Numbered from the stretch's first letter, positions 7,284 through 13,653 are shown. The stretch: DNA of 41,763 nt from an uncultured Rhizobiaceae group bacterium (GCA_937930635.1 CALHCF010000011.1:1-41763), one strand, 5' to 3'. The notes: generated by a model from the sequence alone, not told the origin. Numbers and translations are program-made.

Positions 7284-7436
7284 ATGTCGAAAACAAGTTT
7301 CACCATGCGCCTTTCTGAGGAGGAGCGCGAGCTGTTTAAAAAGCAGGCATCTCAAGAGAGACGGTCGCGCACAGGACAATTTCTCTGGCTAATCAAGCGC
7401 CGGCAAGAGGAGTTAGATTCTGGCGATGCTGATTAG
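7284..7436 (+). CDS. ribbon-helix-helix (Arc/MetJ-type) DNA-binding protein
   Basis: 50 residues from ATG 7284 (AAGGAAAAAGCA upstream). The sequence fits a minimal ribbon-helix-helix fold: a short strand T-S-F-T-M-R-L, then S-E-E-E-R-E-L-F-K-K-Q-A and a second helix ending in F-L-W-L-I-K-R-R-Q-E-E-L. Proteins of this kind bind as dimers with the paired strands in the major groove. Located next to the divergent control region, it is probably its autoregulatory repressor or switch. Its end overlaps the RusA gene. Confidence 0.8.
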   Translation: MSKTSFTMRLSEEERELFKKQASQERRSRTGQFLWLIKRRQEELDSGDAD

Positions 7437-7854
7437 GTTTGTCATCTCAGATCCACCACCTAGCTTGAACAACTCCAAAAAGCCGGTGCGCCGTGGGTCT
7501 AAAGCATTCATGGTATCAACGGCTGAATACAAAAGATGGCAAGAGCGGGCGGCAATTGAATTGCTGGAGCAAAGAGGAAGGTTGCCTGATCCTTGTTATT
7601 GGAGTTCAGAAATTCTTATTCCCGCCAGCAAAACAAGAGCTGACCTGGATAACCTGCTGAAAGCTCTGCATGACCTTTTGGTAAAAAACGAGCGCGTCCC
7701 AGATGATCGATACAAAGTATCTGTTCGCGCCAAATTCTGGAAAGGCGACCATGTTGTTATCGCCGTACAAAAAGAGGAGGTCTCCCGATGGGCGACAATC
7801 AAAAACGCATCAAAGTCTCTGTTGCATCGACTAACAATGAGTTCACACTTGTAA
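7426..7854 (+). CDS. rusA: RusA-like Holliday junction resolvase
   Basis: 142 residues; ATG 7426 overlaps the upstream stop. The N-terminal S-D-P-P-P-S-L-N-N and the core T-R-A-D-L-D-N-L-L-K-A-L-H-D-L-L followed by V-P-D-D-R-Y are the signature of PF05866; the two Asp of D-L-D and the later D-D match the acidic metal-binding residues of E. coli RusA. The enzyme cuts four-way junctions made during recombination or replication before packaging. The C-terminal 20 residues run over the start of the next gene and may be a lineage-specific extension. Confidence 0.9.
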   Translation: MLIRFVISDPPPSLNNSKKPVRRGSKAFMVSTAEYKRWQERAAIELLEQRGRLPDPCYWSSEILIPASKTRADLDNLLKALHDLLVKNERVPDDRYKVSVRAKFWKGDHVVIAVQKEEVSRWATIKNASKSLLHRLTMSSHL

Positions 7855-7973
7855 CCGGCGAGCTCATTGCCGGTGTTCGTGACGTTCTGCTGGATCAGCG
7901 CCGTGCTGACATCGCAGCAACAACTGGCCGGCGTTGTCAGAAAACGATCAGCGCAGAGAGGTGGAACGCTTAA
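7788..7973 (+). CDS. hypothetical small protein
   Basis: 61 residues. The start at ATG 7788 is well supported by AAAGAGGAGG at an ideal distance, although the gene overlaps both neighbours (67 bases with rusA, 40 with the next gene). N-terminal residues 8-30 look like two short strands (I-K-V-S-V, F-T-L-V-T-G) followed by a basic, Arg-rich stretch and a single Cys. No family was recognised. Confidence 0.5.
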   Translation: MGDNQKRIKVSVASTNNEFTLVTGELIAGVRDVLLDQRRADIAATTGRRCQKTISAERWNA

Positions 7974-8965
7974 CCGAATTTTCGGAAGAACTGGTTCATA
8001 GCGTGGTCGAAATTGTTGCGGCTGGAAACTATGATGTGATCCACGCAAAGCTGGACAATTTTAAAATCAAAGACGGTGACGTTACAGTAACATCGAAGGG
8101 GCGCGCCAGCGATGGTGCCTTGCTTGCGCTCAACAGCGTTGGTGTAAAGGCTCTCAAGATTATCGTGGCTGACGACGCTCAGTTTGACCAGCATCGTGAG
8201 CAGGTCAGGATTGATCCTGATGAACCAGGAATGTTCGAGGACGATGGTTCTGCTGACGGTGAGTTTGAGGCGGATGATGATGGCGATGTTCTTGATCCGG
8301 AGACCGGCGAGTTAACATCTGCGGGCGAGGATACAACGCAGGCTGTTATTGATGTGGTTGAGGGTGATCTTTCTAATGAAGAAATCCAGGAGCAGCGCCA
8401 AGAGCGGGTAAATGCTGCTCATGAATTTGGCCGGGGTTCTTTTGATAAGGATGGAGATCCAGACAAGAACCCATACTTTGAGGATCGCGACGACGATTTG
8501 CGATCAGCGTGGTTTAACGGTTTCTATGAGCGCAAATATGAGGTCGAGGCAAGTGATTCTGAGTCCGCGTCAGACACAGAAAACAAGAGCCAATCGGCAG
8601 AAAATGACACCGATCAGGGGGAATCCATTACCGATTCCGCCGAAAATGAACCGGACACTTCCCCTGACGCCTATCAGGCTGGAATGCAGCATAGGTCTGG
8701 TGATGGTGCCCGCGATGAAAATCCTTTTGATGGAGGAACAGAAGAAGGGCTTGAGTGGCAAAAGGGGTATGACGCGGCTGACCAGGAAATCGCAAAGCTG
8801 TTCAATGCAGGGTACGAGGCTGCTGAGTCCGGGAAAATGCCGGAAGATAGCGGTTGGAAAGATGGGTCAGATGAACAAAAGCGTTGGATGTTTGGCTTTG
8901 ATCGCTGGCACCAGCAAAACACTTCAAACCGACATCTTGTCAACTTGCGCAAAATCGCAAACTGA
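7934..8965 (+). CDS. acidic protein with three RMF-like repeats
   Basis: About 343 residues; the earliest in-frame start is TTG 7934, without a clear ribosome binding site, and GTG 7958 is an alternative. Residues 10-100 form a small alpha/beta domain of unknown type, 100-150 are highly acidic, and three related segments follow at about 161-199, 246-281 and 289-325. Each has an Ala/Gly-rich helix, a G-x-N-P-F/Y-type turn and a W-x-x-G-F/Y helix, the pattern seen in ribosome modulation factor (PF04957) and in RMF-like domains of phage proteins. Linkers are Ser/Asp/Glu-rich. A ribosome or nucleic-acid contact can be imagined, but the function is unknown. Last gene before a terminator. Confidence 0.7.
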   Translation: MSENDQRREVERLTEFSEELVHSVVEIVAAGNYDVIHAKLDNFKIKDGDVTVTSKGRASDGALLALNSVGVKALKIIVADDAQFDQHREQVRIDPDEPGMFEDDGSADGEFEADDDGDVLDPETGELTSAGEDTTQAVIDVVEGDLSNEEIQEQRQERVNAAHEFGRGSFDKDGDPDKNPYFEDRDDDLRSAWFNGFYERKYEVEASDSESASDTENKSQSAENDTDQGESITDSAENEPDTSPDAYQAGMQHRSGDGARDENPFDGGTEEGLEWQKGYDAADQEIAKLFNAGYEAAESGKMPEDSGWKDGSDEQKRWMFGFDRWHQQNTSNRHLVNLRKIAN

Positions 8966-8974
8966 CCTTTATGC

Positions 8975-9003
8975 TTGCGCTGCATGTCATGCGCCTGTAT
9001 ATA
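8975..9003 (+). promoter_or_regulatory. possible sigma70-type promoter ahead of a terminator
   Basis: TTGCGC at 8975-8980 and TATATA at 8998-9003 are separated by exactly 17 bases. The -10 box lies in a small inverted repeat, CGCCT-GTATAT-AGGCG. A transcript from about 9010 would stop at the terminator ending at 9091, giving an RNA of about 80 nt. Both boxes match consensus only partly, so this is tentative. Confidence 0.25.
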
Positions 9004-9057
9004 GGCGTTGCGTGTGCGATTAGTTTTGGTGTTGCTCCACTGAAGCTAGACACAGAG

Positions 9058-9091
9058 AACCCTGGCAATTTCGGTTGCCGGGGTTTTTTTT
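9058..9091 (+). terminator. strong intrinsic terminator
   Basis: AACCCTGGCAA (9058-9068) pairs with TTGCCGGGGTT (9075-9085) through one T-G wobble, with loop TTTCGG, and the stem runs into eight T at 9084-9091. It ends the 7284-8965 transcript. The last two T also form the first bases of the following -35 box, a compact terminator-promoter arrangement. Confidence 0.85.
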
Positions 9092-9146
9092 GACAATTTG
9101 AAATTTTACATTCATATAGTTCTCACTAAACAAAGTGAGGGTTGTT
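9090..9146 (+). promoter_or_regulatory. promoter and hairpin ahead of the replication genes
   Basis: A perfect TTGACA at 9090-9095 and TATAGT at 9115-9120 are 19 bases apart, slightly wide for sigma70. Downstream, CTCAC (9122-9126) and GTGAG (9135-9139) form an inverted repeat with an eight-base loop at the expected transcript start, a possible operator or 5' hairpin partly covering the GAGGG ribosome binding site of the gene at 9147. Confidence 0.55.
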
Positions 9147-9332
9147 ATGGCATTTGAGAAAAGAAAATCAAAGTGGCCTTGGCGTGATTTTTTGACTGAG
9201 GACGAGAAGAGGGTTTTGCAGGCGGCCGACGAGGCCAAATCCAAATGGGAAAAGCTAAATGCTTCTAGGGCAGGCATTACAAACAGAGCCATTCAAAGGG
9301 CTAAGCATCGTTTGGCGGGTAAATCAAAATGA
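9147..9332 (+). CDS. hypothetical basic protein, first gene of the replication unit
   Basis: 61 residues from ATG 9147 (GAGGG upstream; the frame also offers GTG 9135). Rich in Lys, Arg, Trp and Glu: F-E-K-R-K-S-K-W-P-W-R-D-F at the start, then a helix with K-W-E-K-L-N-A-S-R. Net basic and helical, so nucleic-acid binding is plausible. No family was recognised. It overlaps the start of the initiator gene by four bases. Confidence 0.6.
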   Translation: MAFEKRKSKWPWRDFLTEDEKRVLQAADEAKSKWEKLNASRAGITNRAIQRAKHRLAGKSK

Positions 9333-10141
9333 GCAATATGCCTTTCATTGCCTTCTATCCGGCTAAATGGCTGGGGCGCTGCGCAACCCTTAGCGCACTA
9401 GAGCGTGGGGTGTTCATCACACTGATATGTGAGATGTACGAGCGTATGGAGCCGCTAAAAAATGATGTGAAACCGCTAGCAAGATTGTGTGGATGCACTC
9501 CGAAAACTTTGGAGAAAGCACTCGCTGTTTTGGTCGAAGATTCCAACAAGATCATCATGGTTGATGGAAGGCTCTGGAACCATCGTGTGCAAAAAGAAAT
9601 AGAAAAGTCGCAAAAAAAATCAGAGATTTCTAAAATAAATGCGCAAAAAAGATGGCAAAAAGACAAGAAAAATCAAGGGTCGAGTGATGCGGTGGCATTG
9701 CGACAGCAATCCTATCCAGAACCAGACTTAGATAAGGATACTACGTATCCATTAGGGGGGGGTAAGGCTGATGCTCAGCCTCCCAAGAAAAAGGCCGCGA
9801 AGGGCACAAGAATTTCAGAAAATTGGAAGCTCTCTCAAGAGCTTTTCACATACGCGCTTGCGAAAGGATTGAATGATGGGCAAATCACAATCGAATCTGA
9901 AAAGTTCAAAAACTACTGGCTCGCTGCCAGTGGATCAAACGCGGTCAAAAGGGATTGGGATGCCACTTGGCGCAACTGGATTATCAGGGCCGCCGAAAGG
10001 TCTGGCAGCCAGGGTGGCGCAGGGAACAGTGGCAACGCCAGAGGAGGTGGTCCAATGTCATCAATGGTTGCTGGATTTGAGCAGGCCGCCCTTGAGGGGG
10101 CTGAGAGAGATCGAAGAGAGCGAGGCGAAGAGGGTAATTGA
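9329..10141 (+). CDS. DUF1376-type phage replication initiator
   Basis: 270 residues; ATGA overlap with the upstream gene. Residues 1-75 match the winged-helix domain of DUF1376 proteins (M-P-F-I-A-F-Y-P-A-K-W-L, then L-S-A-L-E-R-G-V-F, then L-A-R-L-C-G-C and V-E-D). A Lys/Gln-rich linker follows, and the C-terminal part holds F-K-N-Y-W-L-A-A-S-G and W-D-A-T-W-R-N-W-I-I-R-A, the module of phage replisome organisers that recruits the host helicase machinery. The tail is Gly/Arg-rich. With no phage polymerase in the genome, this protein is the best candidate for origin recognition. Confidence 0.8.
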   Translation: MSNMPFIAFYPAKWLGRCATLSALERGVFITLICEMYERMEPLKNDVKPLARLCGCTPKTLEKALAVLVEDSNKIIMVDGRLWNHRVQKEIEKSQKKSEISKINAQKRWQKDKKNQGSSDAVALRQQSYPEPDLDKDTTYPLGGGKADAQPPKKKAAKGTRISENWKLSQELFTYALAKGLNDGQITIESEKFKNYWLAASGSNAVKRDWDATWRNWIIRAAERSGSQGGAGNSGNARGGGPMSSMVAGFEQAALEGAERDRRERGEEGN

Positions 10142-10694
10142 CTGGCTCAGGCGGCCATCACCGCGCGATTGGCTCTCTGCACGAGTGGTGACACTGCTAT
10201 CTCATTATTTCATCTCACAGACTGATGAACGTGTTGCCAAGGCTGCAGCTCAAGACTGGATAGAGATTTTAAAATCCGTACCGCCTTGGGCTGTGTCGAA
10301 CGCCTGTCGAAAATATCTGGCTGGTAGCAATGGGCGGCGCAAGCCTGTGCCGGGCGACATTCTGGGGCTGGCGCTTGAGGAGTTGTGGCTTGTGAATAAA
10401 GCCGCAAAGTCTTTGATTGATCGAGGGGGGCATCAAACAGACCTGGCTTCAAGGTCACCTTTGACTGAGGAGGAGAGAAGGCGTCGGCGGGATCTTGTGG
10501 AGAAGATCAAACTTCCACGGATTGAGGGAGAAAAACGACACCCCCAGGACGTGACACAGAAAAACATAAACGAGGCTGCCGAGATTCTTCAACAGGAATC
10601 GGAAAGTAGTGAGCAACACTTTACTCCAAGCGCCGACCTTCTGGAGACGAACCTTGTAAAAAATCACAACATCAGGCTTGACGATGCAAAATAA
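10047..10694 (+). CDS. replication-associated protein overlapping the initiator gene
   Basis: Roughly 200 residues; the start is unresolved (GTG 10047, TTG 10068 or a later codon), all within the end of the initiator gene and none with an ideal ribosome binding site. Residues equivalent to 10145-10400 (A-R-V-V-T-L-L-S-H-Y-F, then P-P-W-A-V-S-N-A-C-R-K-Y, then R-K-P-V-P-G-D-I) match a family common in phages of Alphaproteobacteria that follows DUF1376 initiators and is predicted all-helical. The C-terminus is Glu/Gln/Asn-rich. A helicase-loader role would fit the context but is not shown by any motif. Confidence 0.65.
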   Translation: MVQCHQWLLDLSRPPLRGLREIEESEAKRVIDWLRRPSPRDWLSARVVTLLSHYFISQTDERVAKAAAQDWIEILKSVPPWAVSNACRKYLAGSNGRRKPVPGDILGLALEELWLVNKAAKSLIDRGGHQTDLASRSPLTEEERRRRRDLVEKIKLPRIEGEKRHPQDVTQKNINEAAEILQQESESSEQHFTPSADLLETNLVKNHNIRLDDAK

Positions 10695-10739
10695 GCACTG
10701 TAATTGTGTGTGCGTAACGCTAGAGCGGGGAGCAAACCG

Positions 10740-10898
10740 ATGGCAAAAAAATCATGTAAAATTTGTTTCGGCACAGGCCGGGTTTTGGGCGCGCGCGGTT
10801 ATGAAAAGCCGATCATGACATTTGGTCTGACCAATTCAGGTGATCCCAAACATCCTCTAACACTGGGGTACGACACGCCGCTCGTGCCCTATAACTAA
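10740..10898 (+). CDS. small protein with CxxCxGTG zinc-knuckle-like motif
   Basis: 52 residues from ATG 10740, preceded by GGGGAG. The only recognisable element is C-K-I-C-F-G-T-G-R-V near the start, half of a DnaJ-type zinc-binding module, followed by a Pro/Gly/Tyr-rich tail. With only one Cys pair, zinc would have to be shared between subunits or other residues. A second, larger protein with this motif is encoded at 11893. Confidence 0.6.
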   Translation: MAKKSCKICFGTGRVLGARGYEKPIMTFGLTNSGDPKHPLTLGYDTPLVPYN

Positions 10899-10911
10899 AA
10901 CGGAAATAATC

Positions 10912-11184
10912 ATGTACACAGAGATCTATTTCAAGACAGAAGATGCGGCCCAAAAGGCTTTAAAGGACGCTGGTTTTTCGCTTGGCAAAATGCAACGCGA
11001 TGCCCCTCGTGGCATCATGTTCGGCGATATCGAAGTCATGAAGTGGCGTAACTTGAGCGAAAAAGATGTGGTTTACTTGCATGGCGTATACCAGCGGCGT
11101 TCACGTGGTGGGCCAGTTCGAATTATGATGCTAGAAACTGCACCCAAGGATGCGGTCGAGAACCTCAAATCTGGGACTCAATAA
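10912..11184 (+). CDS. hypothetical protein with a truncated paralogue at 13583
   Basis: 90 residues. ATG 10912 is preceded by ACGGAAATAATC, a leader repeated before other small genes in this region. Residues 1-20 (M-Y-T-E-I-Y-F-K-T-E-D-A-A) and the rest suggest a small alpha/beta fold with no catalytic motif. The first 49 bases from 10902 recur at 13573 with 46 identities, where they lead into an early stop, so this is the intact copy of a partial duplication. Function unknown. Confidence 0.65.
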   Translation: MYTEIYFKTEDAAQKALKDAGFSLGKMQRDAPRGIMFGDIEVMKWRNLSEKDVVYLHGVYQRRSRGGPVRIMMLETAPKDAVENLKSGTQ

Positions 11185-11195
11185 GGGAAATGAGC

Positions 11196-11663
11196 ATGCT
11201 GCCAACACGCGCATTATCAGTCCGTCAGCCCTGGGCCTGGGCGATTATGTTTGCTGGGAAGGATATTGAGAACCGCAGCTGGCAGGCTATGAACCACGGG
11301 CTTGCCGTTCGTGGCGAGATTGTCATTCATGCAGCGAAAGGAATGACGCAGCAAGAATACGCCGATGCGTCAGAGTTCATGGCATCCATCGGTGTTATCT
11401 GTCCTCCAGCACGATATCTATGGCGCGGTGCTGTGATCGGTACCGTGGAAGTTACCGATGCCGTGAAAGAACATTCTTCACCTTGGTTTTTTGGACCGCG
11501 CGGCCTTGTTTTGCGAAACCCAAAACCTGTTCCGCCGGTCGCTGTGTCGGGTGCGCTAGGTTATTTTGATTGGCAGAAAAAACGGATTGCTGCCTTCCCG
11601 GAGCCTGCCAAATGGATGCTGCCGCACATGGAAAAACCAGAGCCGGTTGGCTCGCTGTTATAA
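11196..11663 (+). CDS. ASCH-domain (PUA-like fold) protein
   Basis: 155 residues from ATG 11196; ATG 11190 is in frame but only two bases from the AAGGGA ribosome binding site, so the second Met is preferred. The start L-S-V-R-Q-P-W-A-W-A-I, the I-E-N-R-S-W and the R-G-E-I-V-I-H-A segments are the signature of ASCH domains (PF04266). These beta-barrels relate to PUA and EVE domains and are thought to bind RNA or modified nucleotides. Phage copies have no settled role. A possible structured RNA lies directly downstream. Confidence 0.82.
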   Translation: MLPTRALSVRQPWAWAIMFAGKDIENRSWQAMNHGLAVRGEIVIHAAKGMTQQEYADASEFMASIGVICPPARYLWRGAVIGTVEVTDAVKEHSSPWFFGPRGLVLRNPKPVPPVAVSGALGYFDWQKKRIAAFPEPAKWMLPHMEKPEPVGSLL

Positions 11664-11880
11664 GGGGGATCCCGAAGCGAAAGCATCCGTGGACAACGGG
11701 CATCTGAGTGGTTGGCAGGAAAAAGCTTGCCGTAGAACAGAAATACCTCAACCGCCGCCGGGCGATGTAAGTAGGCAGGTCGATAGCTGCGGATCTATCG
11801 AGGGGGAACGCCACCTGATATCAGGCGTGACAGACCGGAGAGACGGTCACCAAATTCAACAGGCTATTGCCTACAGCAAA
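11664..11880 (+). ncRNA. possible structured RNA (or long structured leader)
   Basis: About 220 bases without a convincing gene. Reading rightward, a series of compatible stems can be drawn: GTGGTTG (11708-11714) with CAACCGC (11749-11755), enclosing GCA/TGC; TCGATAG (11780-11786) with CTATCGA (11795-11801), loop of eight; ACGCC (11808-11812) with GGCGT (11824-11828); GACCG (11833-11837) with CGGTC (11844-11848), loop GAGAGA; AGGC (11861-11864) with GCCT (11869-11872). No T-run follows, so it could be a processed RNA or a 5' leader of the gene at 11893. An open frame does cross the segment, but its translation does not look like protein. Confidence 0.35.
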
Positions 11881-11892
11881 AACGGACATCAC

Positions 11893-12102
11893 ATGGCCTC
11901 GAACTTACTAGCGGGTGCTGATTACAGTCAGTTTGATGATGAAGATTGTGAGGCCTGCGAAGGCACTGGAAAGTGCGAATTTTTCGCCAATGGTCACGAT
12001 CCAGGTTGTCCATACGACTGCATCAAGGGCGACTGCGCTGCTTGCTGCGGAACTGGAATTCACGATTACCAGGAGCCGGAACAACCCGGCGATTTCGACT
12101 AA
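11893..12102 (+). CDS. cysteine-rich zinc-binding mini-protein
   Basis: 69 residues from ATG 11893, behind an ACGGACATCAC leader like those at 10899 and 13045. It holds seven Cys, including C-E-A-C-E-G-T-G and C-A-A-C-C-G-T-G, two CxxCxGxG-type repeats as in the DnaJ zinc module, with G-C-P-Y-D-C between them. It is otherwise acidic and ends in P-G-D-F-D. It probably binds one or two zinc ions; whether it acts as a chaperone-like adapter or inhibitor is unknown. The open frame continues upstream through the structured segment, but that part is not protein-like. Confidence 0.7.
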   Translation: MASNLLAGADYSQFDDEDCEACEGTGKCEFFANGHDPGCPYDCIKGDCAACCGTGIHDYQEPEQPGDFD

Positions 12103-12119
12103 CCAAATTAGAGGGTGTC

Positions 12120-12332
12120 ATGCTGAAACTTACCACAGAAAACGGGCGGCACATCTTGGTTGCAATCCGGCACATCGTCGCTCTTTTACCTGACGATGAA
12201 ATGGGGTGTACCGTGCTTTTGTCTGGCTCAAACTCCTACCACGTCAGGGAGACGCAAGAGGAAATTTTGAACCGAGGGCTTCGCAATCACCGTTATGGAA
12301 GGCCCGATCGTCGGCAATCACACCATTGTTGA
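12120..12332 (+). CDS. small FlbD-like fold protein
   Basis: 70 residues from ATG 12120 (GAGGGTGTC upstream). The N-terminal 50 residues, beginning M-L-K-L-T-T-E-N-G-R and ending H-V-R-E-T-Q-E-E-I, follow the pattern of a widespread small beta protein in phages that resembles flagellar FlbD: L-T-x-x-N-G, I-V, then V-x-E-T-x-E-E-I. After that the sequence becomes Arg/His-rich and overlaps the next gene by 38 bases; the ancestral protein may have ended near 12270. Role unknown. Confidence 0.55.
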   Translation: MLKLTTENGRHILVAIRHIVALLPDDEMGCTVLLSGSNSYHVRETQEEILNRGLRNHRYGRPDRRQSHHC

Positions 12333-12498
12333 TACGCTTGGCACTCCGGAAGAGGCTCTTAGTCTGATGAGAAAATTGGGCGTTGCGGCTTTTCCTAATG
12401 CAGCCCGTCTCTCCAACTTAAAAATCAACGAAACTCTGCGGTTCGATACAATGGACAATACCGGGATTTCCGTCCTCAAAACCGCAGGCAACAAATAG
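12295..12498 (+). CDS. hypothetical protein
   Basis: 67 residues from ATG 12295, for which no good ribosome binding site is visible. The frame opens only after a TGA at 12268, so the gene cannot be much longer. The sequence has a coherent helix-strand look (T-P-E-E-A-L-S-L-M-R-K-L-G-V-A-A-F-P) without recognisable motif. Translation is probably coupled to the overlapping upstream gene. Confidence 0.5.
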   Translation: MEGPIVGNHTIVDTLGTPEEALSLMRKLGVAAFPNAARLSNLKINETLRFDTMDNTGISVLKTAGNK

Positions 12499-12508
12499 GG
12501 ACGCTGCT

Positions 12509-12874
12509 TTGCCTATTTCCAAAGAACGTATGAAACGATACCCAGGTGGGTCTATTCATTCGAAAGAGTGGAAAGCGTTTCGTGCGTCATTGTTGGAACG
12601 GGCAGACAACAAATGTGAAGGCACCCCACAGCATCCAGATTGCCGAGCAGAAAACTACGAGCCGCACCCTGAAACTGGTGGCAAGGTGATTTTGACGATC
12701 GCGCATATGGATCATGACGAAAGCCATGCTGATCCTGATCGATGCAGAGCGCTATGTCAGCGCTGTCATAACAAATGGGATGCCCCACACAGGCAGAAAA
12801 ACGCAGCCCTAACACGGCGCAAAAATTCACCGCAGATTGATCTTGAAGATTATATGCAAGCCGATACTCGATAA
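12509..12874 (+). CDS. HNH endonuclease-like protein
   Basis: 121 residues starting at TTG 12509 (GGGACG upstream; ATG 12530 is the alternative). The core has C-E-G, V-I-L-T-I-A-H-M-D-H-D, then R-C-R-A-L-C-Q-R-C-H-N-K-W-D: a beta-beta-alpha metal site with flanking Cys pairs typical of phage HNH proteins of the McrA type. Free-standing HNH genes can be homing endonucleases or aid packaging; the location far from the terminase favours the former or an accessory nuclease. Confidence 0.8.
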   Translation: MPISKERMKRYPGGSIHSKEWKAFRASLLERADNKCEGTPQHPDCRAENYEPHPETGGKVILTIAHMDHDESHADPDRCRALCQRCHNKWDAPHRQKNAALTRRKNSPQIDLEDYMQADTR

Positions 12875-12888
12875 AGGAGATTTGACCA

Positions 12889-13044
12889 ATGAGGTACTTT
12901 TTACGCCGTATCGTGCGAGCATTTCGCGTAACTCAAATAATCCTATTTGGGCGATACCTTCGCTCAGGCTGGGACGGTCAATATCATCACGTGGATTATC
13001 GGTACAAGGGGACTGATTATCGCGTCCCGAATACCTACAATTAG
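12889..13044 (+). CDS. small basic protein
   Basis: 51 residues from ATG 12889, supported by an excellent AAGGAG at the right distance. N-terminal half is basic and aromatic (M-R-Y-F-L-R-R-I-V-R-A-F-R) with a short hydrophobic patch; C-terminal half is Tyr/His/Asp-rich (Q-Y-H-H-V-D-Y-R-Y). No family recognised. The next gene starts 10 bases later behind the repeated ACGGACATC leader. Confidence 0.6.
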   Translation: MRYFLRRIVRAFRVTQIILFGRYLRSGWDGQYHHVDYRYKGTDYRVPNTYN

Positions 13045-13054
13045 AACGGACATC

Positions 13055-13252
13055 ATGGGAAAGCCAGAAACAACAAACATCGCTGTTTTAGGCCCTGTGA
13101 ATGGGCTTGGAGAACGTGATGACCAAGGCAGTTATTTCAAGGTTGTTTTAACTCCAGCCCATAGTTCAAGATGTGAATTTATCATCACTGGCGAACAGGT
13201 GTCAGACCTGTCCCAAGAGTGCCATCGTATAGAGATCGAAGGCGGCCCTTGA
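13055..13252 (+). CDS. hypothetical small protein
   Basis: 65 residues from ATG 13055 with the AACGGACATC leader. Alternating hydrophobic residues (I-A-V-L-G-P-V, Y-F-K-V-V-L-T-P, E-F-I-I-T-G) indicate a small all-beta fold. No motif recognised. Its TGA overlaps the next start (TGATG). Confidence 0.6.
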   Translation: MGKPETTNIAVLGPVNGLGERDDQGSYFKVVLTPAHSSRCEFIITGEQVSDLSQECHRIEIEGGP

Positions 13253-13506
13253 TGTTACGCTTCTCTAATCTTCGAGAGCATGCTGCCAATAGAAATTTGG
13301 GCCTGTGTGCTGGGTGGTCTAAAGACGCCGAAACACCCGTTGGGACTTACAATTTGCACTTCTTTGATAAAGGCAGAGGACGGGGTTTCTACGTTCAATT
13401 TGATGGCGATACCGTATGCGAATCAGAGACCGAAGAAGAAGCCAAAACTGCGGCCCAAAAACACTTCAATGAATTGGTGAATGAATGCCAACGTTTCACC
13501 AACTGA
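13252..13506 (+). CDS. hypothetical protein
   Basis: 84 residues; ATG 13252 overlaps the upstream stop. It has beta-strand-like segments (G-T-Y-N-L-H-F-F-D-K, G-F-Y-V-Q-F-D-G-D-T) followed by a C-terminal helix rich in Glu/Ala/Lys, reminiscent of a small double-stranded-RNA-binding-like alpha/beta arrangement, but no family could be assigned. Confidence 0.6.
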   Translation: MLRFSNLREHAANRNLGLCAGWSKDAETPVGTYNLHFFDKGRGRGFYVQFDGDTVCESETEEEAKTAAQKHFNELVNECQRFTN

Positions 13507-13518
13507 CAAAGGGAAGTA

Positions 13519-13639
13519 ATGATGCCAGGACCAATCAGCGATAGCGCCCCTCGCCAATACCTACCAAGAAAAGGAAATAATCATGTACGCAGAGATCGAT
13601 TTCAAAACAGAAGATGCGGCCATTAAAGCGGCAATTTAG
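13519..13639 (+). pseudogene. rearrangement scar: truncated gene duplicates
   Basis: Two short frames overlap here. ATG 13519 (AAGGGA upstream) opens a 35-residue frame starting M-M-P-G-P-I-S-D-S, a start common in longer phage proteins, and runs out at 13626. ATG 13583 opens an 18-residue frame, M-Y-A-E-I-D-F-K-T-E-D-A-A-I-K-A-A-I, whose upstream leader and first 13 codons copy the gene at 10912: 46 of 49 bases are identical between 10902-10950 and 13573-13621. Both look like gene stumps left by a duplication followed by deletion. Confidence 0.7.
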
Positions 13640-13653
13640 GAAGGAACTGATTG

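Noticed and set aside
8971..9093. 40-codon frame starting M-L-A-L-H-V with a signal-peptide look
   Set aside because: Its 3' half is the terminator stem and T-run, and it lacks a ribosome binding site; chance frame.
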